Of a stretch of 64,000 bases of DNA, positions 9,088-18,488 are shown piece after piece (the first letter of the stretch is position 1; each line of letters begins with the position of its first letter). A program made the translations under genes and the position numbers. Source of the DNA: Paenibacillus taihuensis (lineage in GTDB: Bacteria; Bacillota; Bacilli; Paenibacillales; Paenibacillaceae). The notes beneath the pieces were generated by a model. The model had not been told where the DNA came from. It saw only the letters and a program-made list of their open reading frames with translations, and ran no database searches. The DNA lies in NCBI RefSeq assembly GCF_003386535.1, contig NZ_QTTN01000009.1:1-64000 (forward strand), written 5' to 3'.

Positions 9088-10213
9088 TTCCGCTCTCCTC
9101 CTCTACTTGTTCCTCATGCAGCAGCATGCGGTGAAATGCAGCATCAAGCCCAAGTCCGTGCTCGCTTGCGAACTGCCCGAGCAGCCCCGCGTCCGCATCC
9201 AGATGAATCGAATGCGGCGATGTAACGGCTAGCGCGGCGAGCAGCACGCCAAGCTCTACCGCACTCGACAGCGGCGTCTCGCCGAAGACAGCGTCAGCGC
9301 GCTCCTTCATGAGAGGCAGCCCGCAGCATAAGCCGCTAATGACGCCGCCGAGCAGAGCATCGCCCGCGCCTGCGGTGCTGACCGCCGCAACTCGCAATGC
9401 CGGCGTATGGACGCCGATCCCCGCTGCATAGCTGTAGCAGCCGTCCGCGCCGTCCGTCATGATGAGTCGAATGTCCGGCTGCTCGGCTCTCAATAACTCG
9501 TAGCAGCGCTCGGCGATTTCACGGCCGCCGTCCTCGCATGTCTCATCCAAGCCGGCGATGCAGCGCGCCTCTTCCCGGTTGACCGCGAGCAAGTCGGTCA
9601 GCCCGCAGCCGCCTAACCGGCGGAATGCATCCGCCTCGGAAGCCAGCGCCGAGGCGACATTAAAGCTGCCCCTTGCGCGTCCTTCCGCAAGGAGCGCTAT
9701 TCGCGCTTCCAGCGGCACTTCCGGCGCCGCCAGCATAAGCTCGCCGCCGGCAGCTGGCGGCAGCCCCGCCAGAGCGCGGCCGATATCGCTCGCCGTCACC
9801 AGCCCGCTCGCGCTGTTCGACGTCGTTATATTCCCGCCGGAGAGGTCGGGATATTGGAAGCAGACGCTGAATAAGGTTCGCGCGTCCTCGACCATGTCCA
9901 CGTAAGCAGCCGACATGCCGGTATCCTCCAGCTGCGCGAGCAGCGCATAGCCTTCAGCGTCTTTCCCTAGCTTGCCGATGGGATAGAGATCAATGCCGTC
10001 TCCGAGCAGCACCGCCGGATAGTGGCAAATAATATGCAGCTTGCAGTAATCCCAGTTGCCTGTCAGCTCGCCGAGCCGACTCTCATTTCTGCCGAGCGTA
10101 TGCGCATCTGCAAGCTGGAATAGAATGCCGGAGCCGATTCCCCCGGTTCCGATTACCCTCGTAAACCGAAATCCATCCCCGCCGCTCGCCGACCTAAGCA
10201 CCTTCACCCTCAT
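9077..10213 (-). CDS. PfkB-family carbohydrate kinase
   Basis: The 378-residue protein has the PfkB N-terminal glycine motif (GTGGIGSG, about 22-29) and the C-terminal ATP/anion-hole signature STAGAGDALLGG. The Asp of GAGD is the family's catalytic base. It phosphorylates a sugar or sugar acid with ATP in the cytoplasm. Its ATG overlaps the stop of the NagB-like gene by four bases (ATGA). Beside a deacetylase and a NagB-like enzyme, the attractive substrate is a free amino sugar or its keto form. PfkB members also act on fructose, ribose and KDG, so the substrate is open. It is about 50 residues longer than typical members, mostly from its C-terminal tail and some inserts. Confidence 0.82.
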   Translation of the reverse strand: MRVKVLRSASGGDGFRFTRVIGTGGIGSGILFQLADAHTLGRNESRLGELTGNWDYCKLHIICHYPAVLLGDGIDLYPIGKLGKDAEGYALLAQLEDTGMSAAYVDMVEDARTLFSVCFQYPDLSGGNITTSNSASGLVTASDIGRALAGLPPAAGGELMLAAPEVPLEARIALLAEGRARGSFNVASALASEADAFRRLGGCGLTDLLAVNREEARCIAGLDETCEDGGREIAERCYELLRAEQPDIRLIMTDGADGCYSYAAGIGVHTPALRVAAVSTAGAGDALLGGVISGLCCGLPLMKERADAVFGETPLSSAVELGVLLAALAVTSPHSIHLDADAGLLGQFASEHGLGLDAAFHRMLLHEEQVEEESGSGL

Positions 10214-11109
10214 ACGTTCACCTCGTTAAACGCCCACTCCGGATGCTCGGAGATCGGATGCGTCGCCGTCTCCAGCGTTGCGGTGATGAGGGCGTCGGGA
10301 TGCGATTGCAGCAGCGTCATCGGATACTCCGCCGTCTCCTCCGCGAATAGCACGACCCGAAGCGCCGTCTGCTTCCAAGCACCGGTATCGCTGTATATCC
10401 GCACCTTTCGTGCCGACAAGCATTCCTTCATCCCAAGCGTAATGGACATCGGCGGCACGAACTGGTACGCGCCTCCGTATGTTCGCTGCGCAAGCGCGAT
10501 GATCGTATCGGGATTGTTGTCCTGCACACGAATCTCAGAGCTCCGCAGCTGTTCTACCGTAATCGCGCTGTACGGATGTCTGCGCGCCTGATTATAGGCG
10601 AGATGGCCGTCTTGTCCCCAGCCGCCGAGCGTCAGATCGATTTCGGCTTCGGCAATCTTTGCCTTGATCAGCTCAATCGAGGATGGCACCGGAAAATACC
10701 GCTGCTCCGCAGAAACCGCAAGCTCGGGATCAACGCCGCCATAGAAATGCGTTTCCATAAATGATCTGAAATTGTACGGATCATCGGGATGCAGCGGTCT
10801 GCCCTGCCAATCCAGACATTCGTCCATATGAAACACGGTCACGCGGGCTAGCGAGATCCGCTCCTCATTCACGATACGAACGAACGGCTCATACCAAGCC
10901 TTCGGCCCGCAAGGCACGATGGCACGAAACGGCCGCTCCTCTCCATTTGCACGCTTTATATCATCTGCGAACTCTCTTGCCATGAGCAGCCCCATCGCAG
11001 CGGAGTCGCTCACTATCCGCAGCGGGATCTTCCGAAGCGGATGCCCGCTCAGCTCAGATGCCGGCAGCTTGCACCATGCGTACAATTGTTTGGCTTCTAT
11101 GTGGCTCAT
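10210..11109 (-). CDS. NagB-like glucosamine-6-phosphate deaminase/isomerase family protein
   Basis: The 299-residue protein carries GGWGQDGHLAYN, the equivalent of the GlcN-6-P deaminase motif GGxGxDGHIAFN with its Asp and His. Upstream, VTVFHMDECLDW matches the family's FNMDEYVG region with a catalytic Asp. These enzymes convert glucosamine-6-phosphate to fructose-6-phosphate and ammonia; relatives hydrolyse 6-phosphogluconolactone. The ATG at 11109 (MSHIEAKQ) has GGAGGAGG ten bases upstream and was preferred to an ATG 33 bases earlier. It is the first gene of the six-gene operon. It is longer than classical NagB (about 240), so it belongs to a divergent branch. Confidence 0.75.
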   Translation of the reverse strand: MSHIEAKQLYAWCKLPASELSGHPLRKIPLRIVSDSAAMGLLMAREFADDIKRANGEERPFRAIVPCGPKAWYEPFVRIVNEERISLARVTVFHMDECLDWQGRPLHPDDPYNFRSFMETHFYGGVDPELAVSAEQRYFPVPSSIELIKAKIAEAEIDLTLGGWGQDGHLAYNQARRHPYSAITVEQLRSSEIRVQDNNPDTIIALAQRTYGGAYQFVPPMSITLGMKECLSARKVRIYSDTGAWKQTALRVVLFAEETAEYPMTLLQSHPDALITATLETATHPISEHPEWAFNEVNV

Positions 11110-11370
11110 CGACTTGTGTCCTCCTCCAGTGATGGACGGCATAACAGGCTGACCGCCTCCATCTTAGCTTAGAAGAACAGGCCCGGGATGAACATCGGCT
11201 GTTCTTTGACTTCCTGGGCGATATGTTACATCAGGTGAAAAATGATGAAGGTGTTAGAAAATCGACCAGTTGAGCAGGATAACCTGACTAGACTAGTTTT
11301 TCAAGTGCGATCTCGGTCAGCCACCATCTTGCTGGGCATCGCTCTCGCAAACTGCCAAGAAGAGGAGCTG

Positions 11371-11555
11371 TGTTGGATTAATCCAACATAGAAAGCGATC
11401 TTGTCGGAAATAGACGAGCTATATTGGAAAAATCCATTCATTTCAGCTCGATTTCATCGAAATGGGCCTTTCCGCCCGAAAATGAGTGGAGAAATCCAAC
11501 ATAGCGCCAAATACAGCTTAATATCTGGATCTTTGAGTGGAAAAATCCAACATAG
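11371..11555. repeat. Four copies of a short TGGA-N-TCCA palindromic repeat (locus 1)
   Basis: The gene-free stretch 11143-11728 carries copies at 11371-11391, 11419-11445 (reverse), 11479-11504 and 11533-11555. The core is GTGGA, four variable bases, then TCCAACATAGC, often preceded by AAAATGA. The same family recurs at 18489-18683. The first copy is a perfect palindrome (TGTTGGATTAATCCAACA). Apart from the terminator at 11665-11695, nothing else was recognised in this intergenic region. Confidence 0.75.
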
Positions 11556-11664
11556 CTCCGTCCCACCTGCTGAGAATCATACGAGTGGACAAAACGGCCG
11601 CAATTCGGGCACCATCTTGCTAGGGTTACTTGGGCAGCTTCTCGAGAATCACGCGATTGCTATC

Positions 11665-11695
11665 AAAAAAGTCCGAGGCGCTTAGCACCTCGGAC
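11665..11695 (-). terminator. Terminator of the orphan binding-protein gene
   Basis: GTCCGAGG (11671-11678) pairs with CCTCGGAC (11688-11695) around a short loop. On the minus strand it is followed by six T (11665-11670). It lies 34 bases past the stop of the lipoprotein gene. Confidence 0.85.
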
Positions 11696-11728
11696 ACGAA
11701 CTCGATCTAGTTGCGATTCTCTCTCATT

Positions 11729-13318
11729 CTATTCCCAACCCGGCTCGATGCCCTTCTTCTTCAGCAGCTTATTGACCTCGTCAATAATCGCCTGTCCGCC
11801 GTTTTGCAAATACTCTTCGGCAGCGGCATCCCAGTTCGCCATGGGCTCTTCGCCAATAATCATCCGCGTCACATGATCGGTGAAAGCTTTCTCCAGCTCT
11901 GACTCCTTCTCATTGCGCAGCGGTGAATCGATATAATCCACCGGGTTTTTGTACATTTTCACATGCTCCAGCGTCTCTACCGCATCCGTCACAAATTGCT
12001 TCGCCAGCGGATCGGTAACCGCGTTCTGCGGCTGCAGCACTTCCTCGCTTGGCGCCCAATAGCGGCTGATTAAGTAGTTCTTGGGACGCAGGCTTTGCGC
12101 GTCTATCTTCTCGACCGGCTTGCCTTCCTTCATCTCGTAGCCTACGCCTACGCCGCCGTATTGCCAATCGAAGTCCGGATTTCCCGGCACCCGCTTCTCC
12201 CACGGAATCCAGGTGCTCATATAATCCAGCATGCCGAGGATCGTATCCGCCTTCTTCGGGTCATGCACTAATTTCGCATTCAGCGTTATCAGCTGGTAGA
12301 TTCCATTGCCGGAGGAGATATAACCGCTCTGACCGTCATCCTGCACGAAAGGAGGAATGATGGCTAGAACAGCGGAAGGCTGCAGCTGTCTTAGTCCGGC
12401 GAAACGTTTCTCATTGAAATCGTATGGCTGCTCGAAGTACATCCCGATTTGTCCGGTGAAGAAGGCATCGCGAACGTCGCTCATTTTCGAGACCGGCCAA
12501 TCCTTCGCAATCGCCCCAGCCTTGTACAGCTCCGCAAGGAACTGCACATGCTCTTTATTGCTGCTGGTGATCGTGCCCGGAATGAGCTGCCCCGCACTGT
12601 TGCGATAGTACCATGCTGAGGAGTCGTAGCCTACGCTCATTGCCGCGCCGTACAGGATGCCCGTCCCCACCGATGACATGCCAAGCCCAAGCGTGTCGTT
12701 CTTCCCGTTCCGGTCGGGATCGTCGTTCGTGAAGGCAATAAGCACATCCTTGAGCTCTTTATAGTTCGTCGGCATCTTCAGTCCGAGATTATCGAGCCAA
12801 TCCTTGTGGATCACCGGCCGCTTGCCGTATTTCTTCGTGAACCAGCGCGGAATCGCATAGATGCTGCCATCGACGGAGACGGAGCTCCAAGCGCTTTGCG
12901 GAATTTGGGACAGTGTCGGATAACGCGCGATAAGATCGTTCAGCCTCAGAAAAGCACCCTGCCGCGCCCATTTCACGAAACGGCTGTCCGGAAACTCGAA
13001 GCCGATCATGTCCGGCAGCTCGCCGCTAGCCATCGTCACCGTCAGCTTGTCCGGATATTCTTGCATATAATAAAATTGCGGCTTGAAGTCGATGCCGAAT
13101 TTAGCATCAATCGCTTGTACGGCGGCACCGTCCGGTGCAGGAATCTGGGAATCCCACGTACCGTCTATGTAACTGATCCGCGGCACTGCATCCGAAGCAT
13201 AAAGGGGAGCAGGGGCATTCCCCTCATCGGGCACATTAGACATCGCATTATCGCCGCTGCAGCCTGCAATGGCGGCGAGCATGAAAGCGGCAAGCAAGCA
13301 CGAAACCCCTCTTATCAT
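11729..13318 (-). CDS. Sugar ABC transporter substrate-binding lipoprotein (LipO-like), orphan
   Basis: The 529-residue protein opens with a lipoprotein signal (MIRGVSCLLAAFMLAAIAGC, lipobox Cys at residue 20), so it should be anchored on the outer membrane face. The body has the pattern of large extracellular solute-binding proteins of the LipO/YtcQ type (LTVTMASGELPDMI, INKLLKKKGIEPGWE). These bind oligosaccharides for LplB/YtcP-type permeases. AAAGGAG precedes the ATG; the longer frame begins with a poor GTG. No permease genes adjoin it, which is unusual. It is divergent from an AraC-type sensor-regulator at 13503, which probably controls it. Its ligand is unknown. Confidence 0.85.
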   Translation of the reverse strand: MIRGVSCLLAAFMLAAIAGCSGDNAMSNVPDEGNAPAPLYASDAVPRISYIDGTWDSQIPAPDGAAVQAIDAKFGIDFKPQFYYMQEYPDKLTVTMASGELPDMIGFEFPDSRFVKWARQGAFLRLNDLIARYPTLSQIPQSAWSSVSVDGSIYAIPRWFTKKYGKRPVIHKDWLDNLGLKMPTNYKELKDVLIAFTNDDPDRNGKNDTLGLGMSSVGTGILYGAAMSVGYDSSAWYYRNSAGQLIPGTITSSNKEHVQFLAELYKAGAIAKDWPVSKMSDVRDAFFTGQIGMYFEQPYDFNEKRFAGLRQLQPSAVLAIIPPFVQDDGQSGYISSGNGIYQLITLNAKLVHDPKKADTILGMLDYMSTWIPWEKRVPGNPDFDWQYGGVGVGYEMKEGKPVEKIDAQSLRPKNYLISRYWAPSEEVLQPQNAVTDPLAKQFVTDAVETLEHVKMYKNPVDYIDSPLRNEKESELEKAFTDHVTRMIIGEEPMANWDAAAEEYLQNGGQAIIDEVNKLLKKKGIEPGWE

Positions 13319-13432
13319 GGCGCGATCTCCTTTCACAGCTGCTGGCGTTTGCTTCTAATTATCGTATAGACCGTCCTCCAAAACTAGCAGCAATTGTGAA
13401 AATATCCTTTTCATATCTAAATTTCTTCTATC

Positions 13433-13462
13433 TTGCCAATTCGGATGCTTAGGTGCTACGAT
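13433..13462 (+). promoter_or_regulatory. Possible promoter of the membrane AraC regulator
   Basis: TTGCCA (13433-13438) and TACGAT (13457-13462) are separated by 18 bases, a reasonable SigA-like pair 41 bases before the chosen ATG. This is weak evidence without mapping. Confidence 0.35.
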
Positions 13463-13502
13463 GGTTTCATCTCATGTATTCCACATGAAACGGAGGAAAA
13501 CA

Positions 13503-15764
13503 ATGGGAAAAACCGAGCGTCTCAGGCGAGCGTCCAATTCCTTGTTTCTGCAGCTGCTGCTCAGCTTTCTAGCTATACTCGTTCCACTCATCTCATTCTT
13601 TTTCTTCTCCTTCACCCTTCTCAACAACCATGCCACTGATGAAGTGATCAAATACAACACCTTAAGCATGAACAAAACGATCGACAAATACGAGAACCAC
13701 TTTAACCACATCCGTAATATTGGACTTGATCTGCTGCTCGATGAGAAGCTGGAGACGCTGAACCGTCCCACCGTCGATTATTTGAATGCCCGTGCGCTCA
13801 TGCGAACGATTAACGGCTATCTTAGCCATAAAGAGATCGCGGTACAGAACATTCTGATCTATCTGAAGAAGAGCAACTTCGTTATTTCCGGCGATCGCGG
13901 CGTCCGAGCGGACGAGCTGTTCTCGAAGTACTATAAGAGTGATTCGTATCCGCCGAGCTTCTGGACGAAGCAGTTCACGGGCAGCGGCAGCCTCAGCATC
14001 CTGCCTGCCTCCGACTTCAAGGAGAAGGCCGGCAGCGTCATGTCTGCCAAAGGTCGGTTTATACCCGTTGTCGTACGCAATAACTTCTTCCCGGATTATC
14101 AAGTGATCGTTATGCTCGATGAGAATCTCATGCTGCAGGAGTTCCATGATTCGCCAGACGAGCCGTTCCTCATGTTCGCTGCAAGCGGCTTGCAGCTCGC
14201 GGCAGATAACGTCAGCGACAAAGAGCTTCAATCCGTGCCGCGAACAACTTCAACGAGCCATACTAGCTTCGTGAAGAAAGACGGCATCTACTACTTCCAC
14301 AAGACCGGTTCTATTACCGGCATTCGCTATATGAGGATCGTTCCGGACAATCTCATCTCGGCGCAGATTAGCCAGGTGAATACGATTCTGCTTACACTGC
14401 TCATTCTGTTCGCGGCGGTCAGCGTCTGTGCTGCTTGGTTCTTCACGAAACGGTTCCATAATCCGGTTAAAAGCATCATGCGATCCATCCAGCAGCTGAA
14501 TGCCCCGTCCCCTCGATCGGAGAGCAGCATCCATGAGTTCAAATACATCCACGACCAAGTCCGCCAGCTTGTGGAGACAAGCAATACCACTCACCATGCC
14601 GATGCCCGCAAAAACTCGCTGCTGCGCTATTATGCTTTTCTGAATAAAATCAAGAACATTAACGTCAAGGATCAGGAATACTACGATTTCAACGTGCAGG
14701 AGCCGTACCGACTGCTGCTGTTCCAGCTTCAATTCACGCCGCGCTTCTCCCGTGAAATTGATGCCGACGAGGGCAAGGCTTCCCTCTTCGTGCGAGAATA
14801 TTTGGACACTCATCTGAAAGAGCATGTGGAGACGCAGACGATACAGCTTGAGCAAGACCTTATTCTGTCGCTCGTTATCGGCGGTCAGGTGCAGGAGGAA
14901 CCGCCAGCTTTTCTTACCAGCTTGAAAGCCGTCTTCGATCTGGATCAACGCTATTGGTCTATGACGATTGGCGTCGGCAATTTGTATCGGAGCTCCGCTG
15001 ACTTAACTCGTGCCTATGAGCAGGTGCAGTCGATTATGGAATACCGCAAGCTCGGAGGCGCTGCACAGATCCTGACTTCAGCAGACGCACCGCCGGACTA
15101 CCAGGCGGTCATGAGCGGGCTTCAAGAACAGGAGCTGCAAGCGAATCTATCGGCGGGTAACGAGGATGCAGTCCTTCGGCTCATAGCCAAGGTGCTCGGT
15201 GTGATGGACAAGAAGGGCGCGACTGCGAATCAATTCTATGATTTTGCTGAGAGTATCGTTCAATTGTCGGCGAAGACCGCTTCTTCCATGCAGCTGGACT
15301 TGCTGGGATATAAGGGGTATCTCACTTCGCTTGGCAAGCTCAGATGCAGCTGTACGATGCAGGAGCTGCAATCGTACTTAACCTCGCTGCTAACCTATGT
15401 TATTGGTCGCATTCACGAGAAGAAGGCAGAGAAGGACAACATTATTACATTCGTGAAGAGCTATACGGAGCAGCATTATCAACATGACATCACGCTTGAT
15501 ATTCTCTCCGACAAGCTCGGTATCTCGGCGAGCTACTTATCGACGTATTTTAAGACGAAGACGGGCATGAACTTCATCGACTACATTAACAACTACCGGA
15601 TTGAGCTGGCCAAGTCGCTTCTGAAGGCCGATGACATGCGCATTCAGGACGTCGCCTTGCAGGTCGGCTACCAGAATATAAATTCGTTCAACCGGATGTT
15701 TAAGAAGATCAGCGGCGTCACGCCGAGCGAATTCCGCAAGCAGCAATATCTTATTGAAGGCTGA
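13503..15764 (+). CDS. Membrane-bound AraC-family regulator (YesN-like, Cache sensor)
   Basis: The 753-residue protein has two membrane segments (about 13-36 and 285-305) enclosing a large extracellular sensor region. A HAMP-like helix and a central GGDEF-like/YesN linker region follow. The last 100 residues form an AraC HTH pair (DITLDILSDKLGISASYLS and IQDVALQVGYQNINSFNRMFKK). Such one-component regulators sense an extracellular sugar or the loaded binding protein. They activate the neighbouring transporter. CGGAGG six bases before the ATG fixes the start. It is divergent from the orphan binding lipoprotein, its probable target and partner. Confidence 0.88.
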   Translation: MGKTERLRRASNSLFLQLLLSFLAILVPLISFFFFSFTLLNNHATDEVIKYNTLSMNKTIDKYENHFNHIRNIGLDLLLDEKLETLNRPTVDYLNARALMRTINGYLSHKEIAVQNILIYLKKSNFVISGDRGVRADELFSKYYKSDSYPPSFWTKQFTGSGSLSILPASDFKEKAGSVMSAKGRFIPVVVRNNFFPDYQVIVMLDENLMLQEFHDSPDEPFLMFAASGLQLAADNVSDKELQSVPRTTSTSHTSFVKKDGIYYFHKTGSITGIRYMRIVPDNLISAQISQVNTILLTLLILFAAVSVCAAWFFTKRFHNPVKSIMRSIQQLNAPSPRSESSIHEFKYIHDQVRQLVETSNTTHHADARKNSLLRYYAFLNKIKNINVKDQEYYDFNVQEPYRLLLFQLQFTPRFSREIDADEGKASLFVREYLDTHLKEHVETQTIQLEQDLILSLVIGGQVQEEPPAFLTSLKAVFDLDQRYWSMTIGVGNLYRSSADLTRAYEQVQSIMEYRKLGGAAQILTSADAPPDYQAVMSGLQEQELQANLSAGNEDAVLRLIAKVLGVMDKKGATANQFYDFAESIVQLSAKTASSMQLDLLGYKGYLTSLGKLRCSCTMQELQSYLTSLLTYVIGRIHEKKAEKDNIITFVKSYTEQHYQHDITLDILSDKLGISASYLSTYFKTKTGMNFIDYINNYRIELAKSLLKADDMRIQDVALQVGYQNINSFNRMFKKISGVTPSEFRKQQYLIEG

Positions 15765-15813
15765 GAAGAGCCGCGAGTCCCTGACCCAGTCGGTGGATTA
15801 AGCGGCTCTTCTC
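15763..15813. terminator. Bidirectional hairpin between convergent genes
   Basis: GAGAAGAGCCGC (15763-15774) pairs perfectly with GCGGCTCTTCTC (15802-15813) across a 27-nt loop, followed by GCGTTTT. It overlaps the end of the AraC gene and precedes the convergent oxidoreductase stop at 15842. The long loop makes efficiency uncertain. Confidence 0.6.
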
Positions 15814-15841
15814 GCGTTTTGGCTGCGTGGTTAGTTGGCTT

Positions 15842-16837
15842 TTATGCGTAATAGGCCTCTGCCCGGCCGCGAATGGCTTCCATGATCTCGACCGATTGGA
15901 TCGAAGAGCGGAGGTCCTGATCGAGCGGATCAGCACTAGTGAGAAGAGCGTTCAGGAATGAGGCATTCTCATCGTAGAAACCGAACGCACGCTGCCAATC
16001 TTCTTCTGCGGCAATTGTCTCCACGCGGCCCTGTTCCGAACAGATCAACCCCGTGAAGCTGCCCGCGTTCTCCATAAGAGGCATATACAGCTCATACGTG
16101 AACCCTTCGCCTCGCACCGTCACCAGCTCCCGCGCCATGCCCGAATGCGGATAGCAATTCAGCTGCACACGGATGCCATTCCGGAACGTGCCTTCCGCTG
16201 CAATATTCACGAGCCCGCCGGCTATTCCGGAGAGGTCGTCGTAGCGGAAGCGCAGACTCTCGTAATCAGCGCCTGCAATCCATTTCGCCGCGTCAATCGC
16301 GTGTATTGCCGTCGTGGAGAAGTCTGGGTCCGTTCGCCTCACGCGAATCATGTCATACGTCATGCTGTAGATATGTTTGCCCTGCTTCTCCTGTTCTTGC
16401 AGCTTAGCGATCAGCGCGCGTACGAGCGGAACATGCCGTCGATTGAACGCTACACGATGCTTGATGTCCTTCTCCTTCGCATACTCGGCGAGCTGAATGA
16501 CCTCCGCCGTGTTCACCCCCGGCGGCTTCTCCAGCAGCAGGGCGATGCCCGCGTCCATCACCTTCATGGAAACCGACGCCGTCAGATGCTCGGGGACGAG
16601 AACCCAGACCGCATCGAGCTGCTCTTCCCCAAGCATCGCTTCGAAGCTGGTATAGGCCCGATCAAAACCATAGTCGGCGCGGTACGACTCCGCCGATTCT
16701 GCGTTGATGTCACAGCAGGCGGCGAGCCCGAGCTCTGGATACGCCGATTTGAGCTGCTTCAAGCTAGGACCGTGCGCTGCCCGGGAATGCCAGCCGCAGC
16801 CGATGACGCCGATTCGAATTCCGCCCGCGCTCATCAT
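15842..16837 (-). CDS. Gfo/Idh/MocA-family NAD(P)-dependent oxidoreductase
   Basis: The product is about 332 residues. IRIGVIGCGWHS at the N-terminus is the Rossmann dinucleotide motif, and LLEKPPGVN is the family's EKP motif with the catalytic Lys. These enzymes oxidise or reduce sugars, inositols or sugar acids in the cytoplasm. The start ATGATG overlaps the TGA of the upstream TIM-barrel gene, giving translational coupling; a TTG 18 bases earlier was rejected. The pair probably handles one glycoside or its product. The substrate cannot be read from sequence. Confidence 0.85.
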   Translation of the reverse strand: MMSAGGIRIGVIGCGWHSRAAHGPSLKQLKSAYPELGLAACCDINAESAESYRADYGFDRAYTSFEAMLGEEQLDAVWVLVPEHLTASVSMKVMDAGIALLLEKPPGVNTAEVIQLAEYAKEKDIKHRVAFNRRHVPLVRALIAKLQEQEKQGKHIYSMTYDMIRVRRTDPDFSTTAIHAIDAAKWIAGADYESLRFRYDDLSGIAGGLVNIAAEGTFRNGIRVQLNCYPHSGMARELVTVRGEGFTYELYMPLMENAGSFTGLICSEQGRVETIAAEEDWQRAFGFYDENASFLNALLTSADPLDQDLRSSIQSVEIMEAIRGRAEAYYA

Positions 16838-18282
16838 CAGACGCCGCACCGCCAATCCTGATCCTCGTGCGCCTTCAGCTGAATCGTCAGCGTGCCGTCT
16901 TCATTGATCGCTTGCGCGCAAGCCCAGTTCAGCAGCTTAATGACGCCAGGTCTTACTTCCAGCTGGATGGCGAGCTGAATCGCCTCCCCCCGCCAGTGCT
17001 GCGGCAATGTCATCGACACGAGACTTACCTTGCCCGGGATTGGGCAGCCGGGAGCGAGCTTCCCGCGCAGCTTCTCGCCGTCTTGCCCGGTCGCTTCCAG
17101 CCACAGCGTGCCCGGAGCGCTGGCGGAGCCGTCGTTGATCATCGCAAACACGAGCTCATCCGTGCCGAGCCGCTTGCGCTGCCACACCCATGCCGGACGA
17201 AGCCGATAGCCTAGCTTGCGCTGCAGCGTATGAAGGCCTTCCGGGTACTGTTCGTTGTACACCGCAATCGCTTCGGCTTCTGTCCATAAACCCCAGTAGC
17301 TGCCGCTAATATCGAGCGCATGCAGCATCGAATTCGCGATCACATCGACGTTCGCGCTATCGAACGATAGCTTCTCCAGCCGGAAATGACGGTAATAGCC
17401 GTCTTCGATAATAGCCGCCGTATGCGGTGCCCGGTTCGCAATGACTTCGATCTGCTCCGGCTCATCAAGGATGATGCTGTCCGTCCTTACCCAGCAGCCT
17501 TCGCCCATCGCATATTCTCTCACCGTGCGATTGCCCGTCCGGCTAATGTCCGGCTGCGTATTCACCGCTAGCGGCGTATGCTTCCAGCGTTCGATTTGCT
17601 GCCGGGTCATCGCCATGAACGTGTGCTCGGCGATGGCGTAGTTCGGGAACGGATTCGGCAAGTCGTTCGTATGCCCCTCGCCCCAGAAGCCGTACATCAT
17701 GAGATCAACGAACTCGATTAGGGGATCGCCGTCGAAGCGCGCGGCGAGCAGCTCATTCAAGTCGCCAAATGCAGCCTGAAACGCCGGATGGTCATAGCGA
17801 GGCTCGAAATAATCGAAGTCCGCGCCATCCTTGAACTGGCCAATATTGACGAGCGGCACTTGACCAAGCAGAAAGTCCGGCATCGCGAGCCGCTCCGGCT
17901 GAATATTCGGGCTCGACAGCTGGATGCGGAAAGCGACCCGCAGCCCGTGGCGCTTCGCGGCGTTCAGCGTAATGTCCCAGATCGGATGCAGGTTCAGCTC
18001 GCCTGGCTGCGACTGCACATCCCGCCAATCGCAGCGAATGTAGAGGACGTCGACGAATGGCAGCGAAGCCAGCTTCTCCACATGCTCTTCCAGCGTCTCC
18101 TCCCCTTTCCTTGCTTTCAGCGACGGACCGTTCTCTTCCCAAGCGTACGCGATTAGCCCCATGCCCGGATTGCGGACAGGCTCCTGCGAAGGCGTTGTCA
18201 TATAGATCGTGTACCAGCCGTCATCTTGTTCAATTTGAAAGGGACCTTGATAGAGACGTCCCACATTGGTCTCGTTTCCCAC
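16837..18282 (-). CDS. TIM-barrel glycoside hydrolase-like protein (DUF4832-type)
   Basis: The 481-residue protein has no signal peptide. It resembles DUF4832/GH42-like barrels: NPGMGLIAYAW near the start, YIRCDWRDVQSQPGE, FRIQLSSPN, then FVDLMMYGFWGEGH with a conserved Glu at the end of a beta strand. The C-terminal 110 residues form a beta-sandwich. Family members are annotated as uncharacterised, probably glycan-acting. The GTG start has AAGGAG ten bases upstream. It is co-transcribed with the Gfo/Idh/MocA gene. Catalytic activity is inferred only from fold and neighbours. Confidence 0.6.
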   Translation of the reverse strand: MGNETNVGRLYQGPFQIEQDDGWYTIYMTTPSQEPVRNPGMGLIAYAWEENGPSLKARKGEETLEEHVEKLASLPFVDVLYIRCDWRDVQSQPGELNLHPIWDITLNAAKRHGLRVAFRIQLSSPNIQPERLAMPDFLLGQVPLVNIGQFKDGADFDYFEPRYDHPAFQAAFGDLNELLAARFDGDPLIEFVDLMMYGFWGEGHTNDLPNPFPNYAIAEHTFMAMTRQQIERWKHTPLAVNTQPDISRTGNRTVREYAMGEGCWVRTDSIILDEPEQIEVIANRAPHTAAIIEDGYYRHFRLEKLSFDSANVDVIANSMLHALDISGSYWGLWTEAEAIAVYNEQYPEGLHTLQRKLGYRLRPAWVWQRKRLGTDELVFAMINDGSASAPGTLWLEATGQDGEKLRGKLAPGCPIPGKVSLVSMTLPQHWRGEAIQLAIQLEVRPGVIKLLNWACAQAINEDGTLTIQLKAHEDQDWRCGV

Positions 18283-18415
18283 CGCGTCATCGCTCCTTAT
18301 GTGAAAGGCTGTATCGAACTTACTCCCAACATAAAAGAAGCCTACCGGAAAAGCTATGAGCGGAATTATCGCTTGTTCATCATTTTATAGATTTGCAAAA
18401 ATGTTGCGGGAAAAC

Positions 18416-18443
18416 AAAAAAGCGACCCTTTTGAAGGATCGCT
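18416..18443 (-). terminator. Terminator after the isomerase operon
   Basis: AGCGACCCTT (18421-18430) pairs with AGGATCGCT (18435-18443) with one mismatch; on the minus strand a T-rich run follows. It would stop transcripts from the operon at 18760-21524 before the TIM-barrel gene. Confidence 0.7.
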
Positions 18444-18488
18444 GAGATTTCCGAGGAGGAGGATATCATTTCGCCAGTTGTCTCGTAT

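Noticed and set aside
11401-11685. 94-codon gene in the intergenic gap
   Set aside because: It is built largely from the dispersed repeats and lacks a ribosome binding site; reported as a finding, not a gene.
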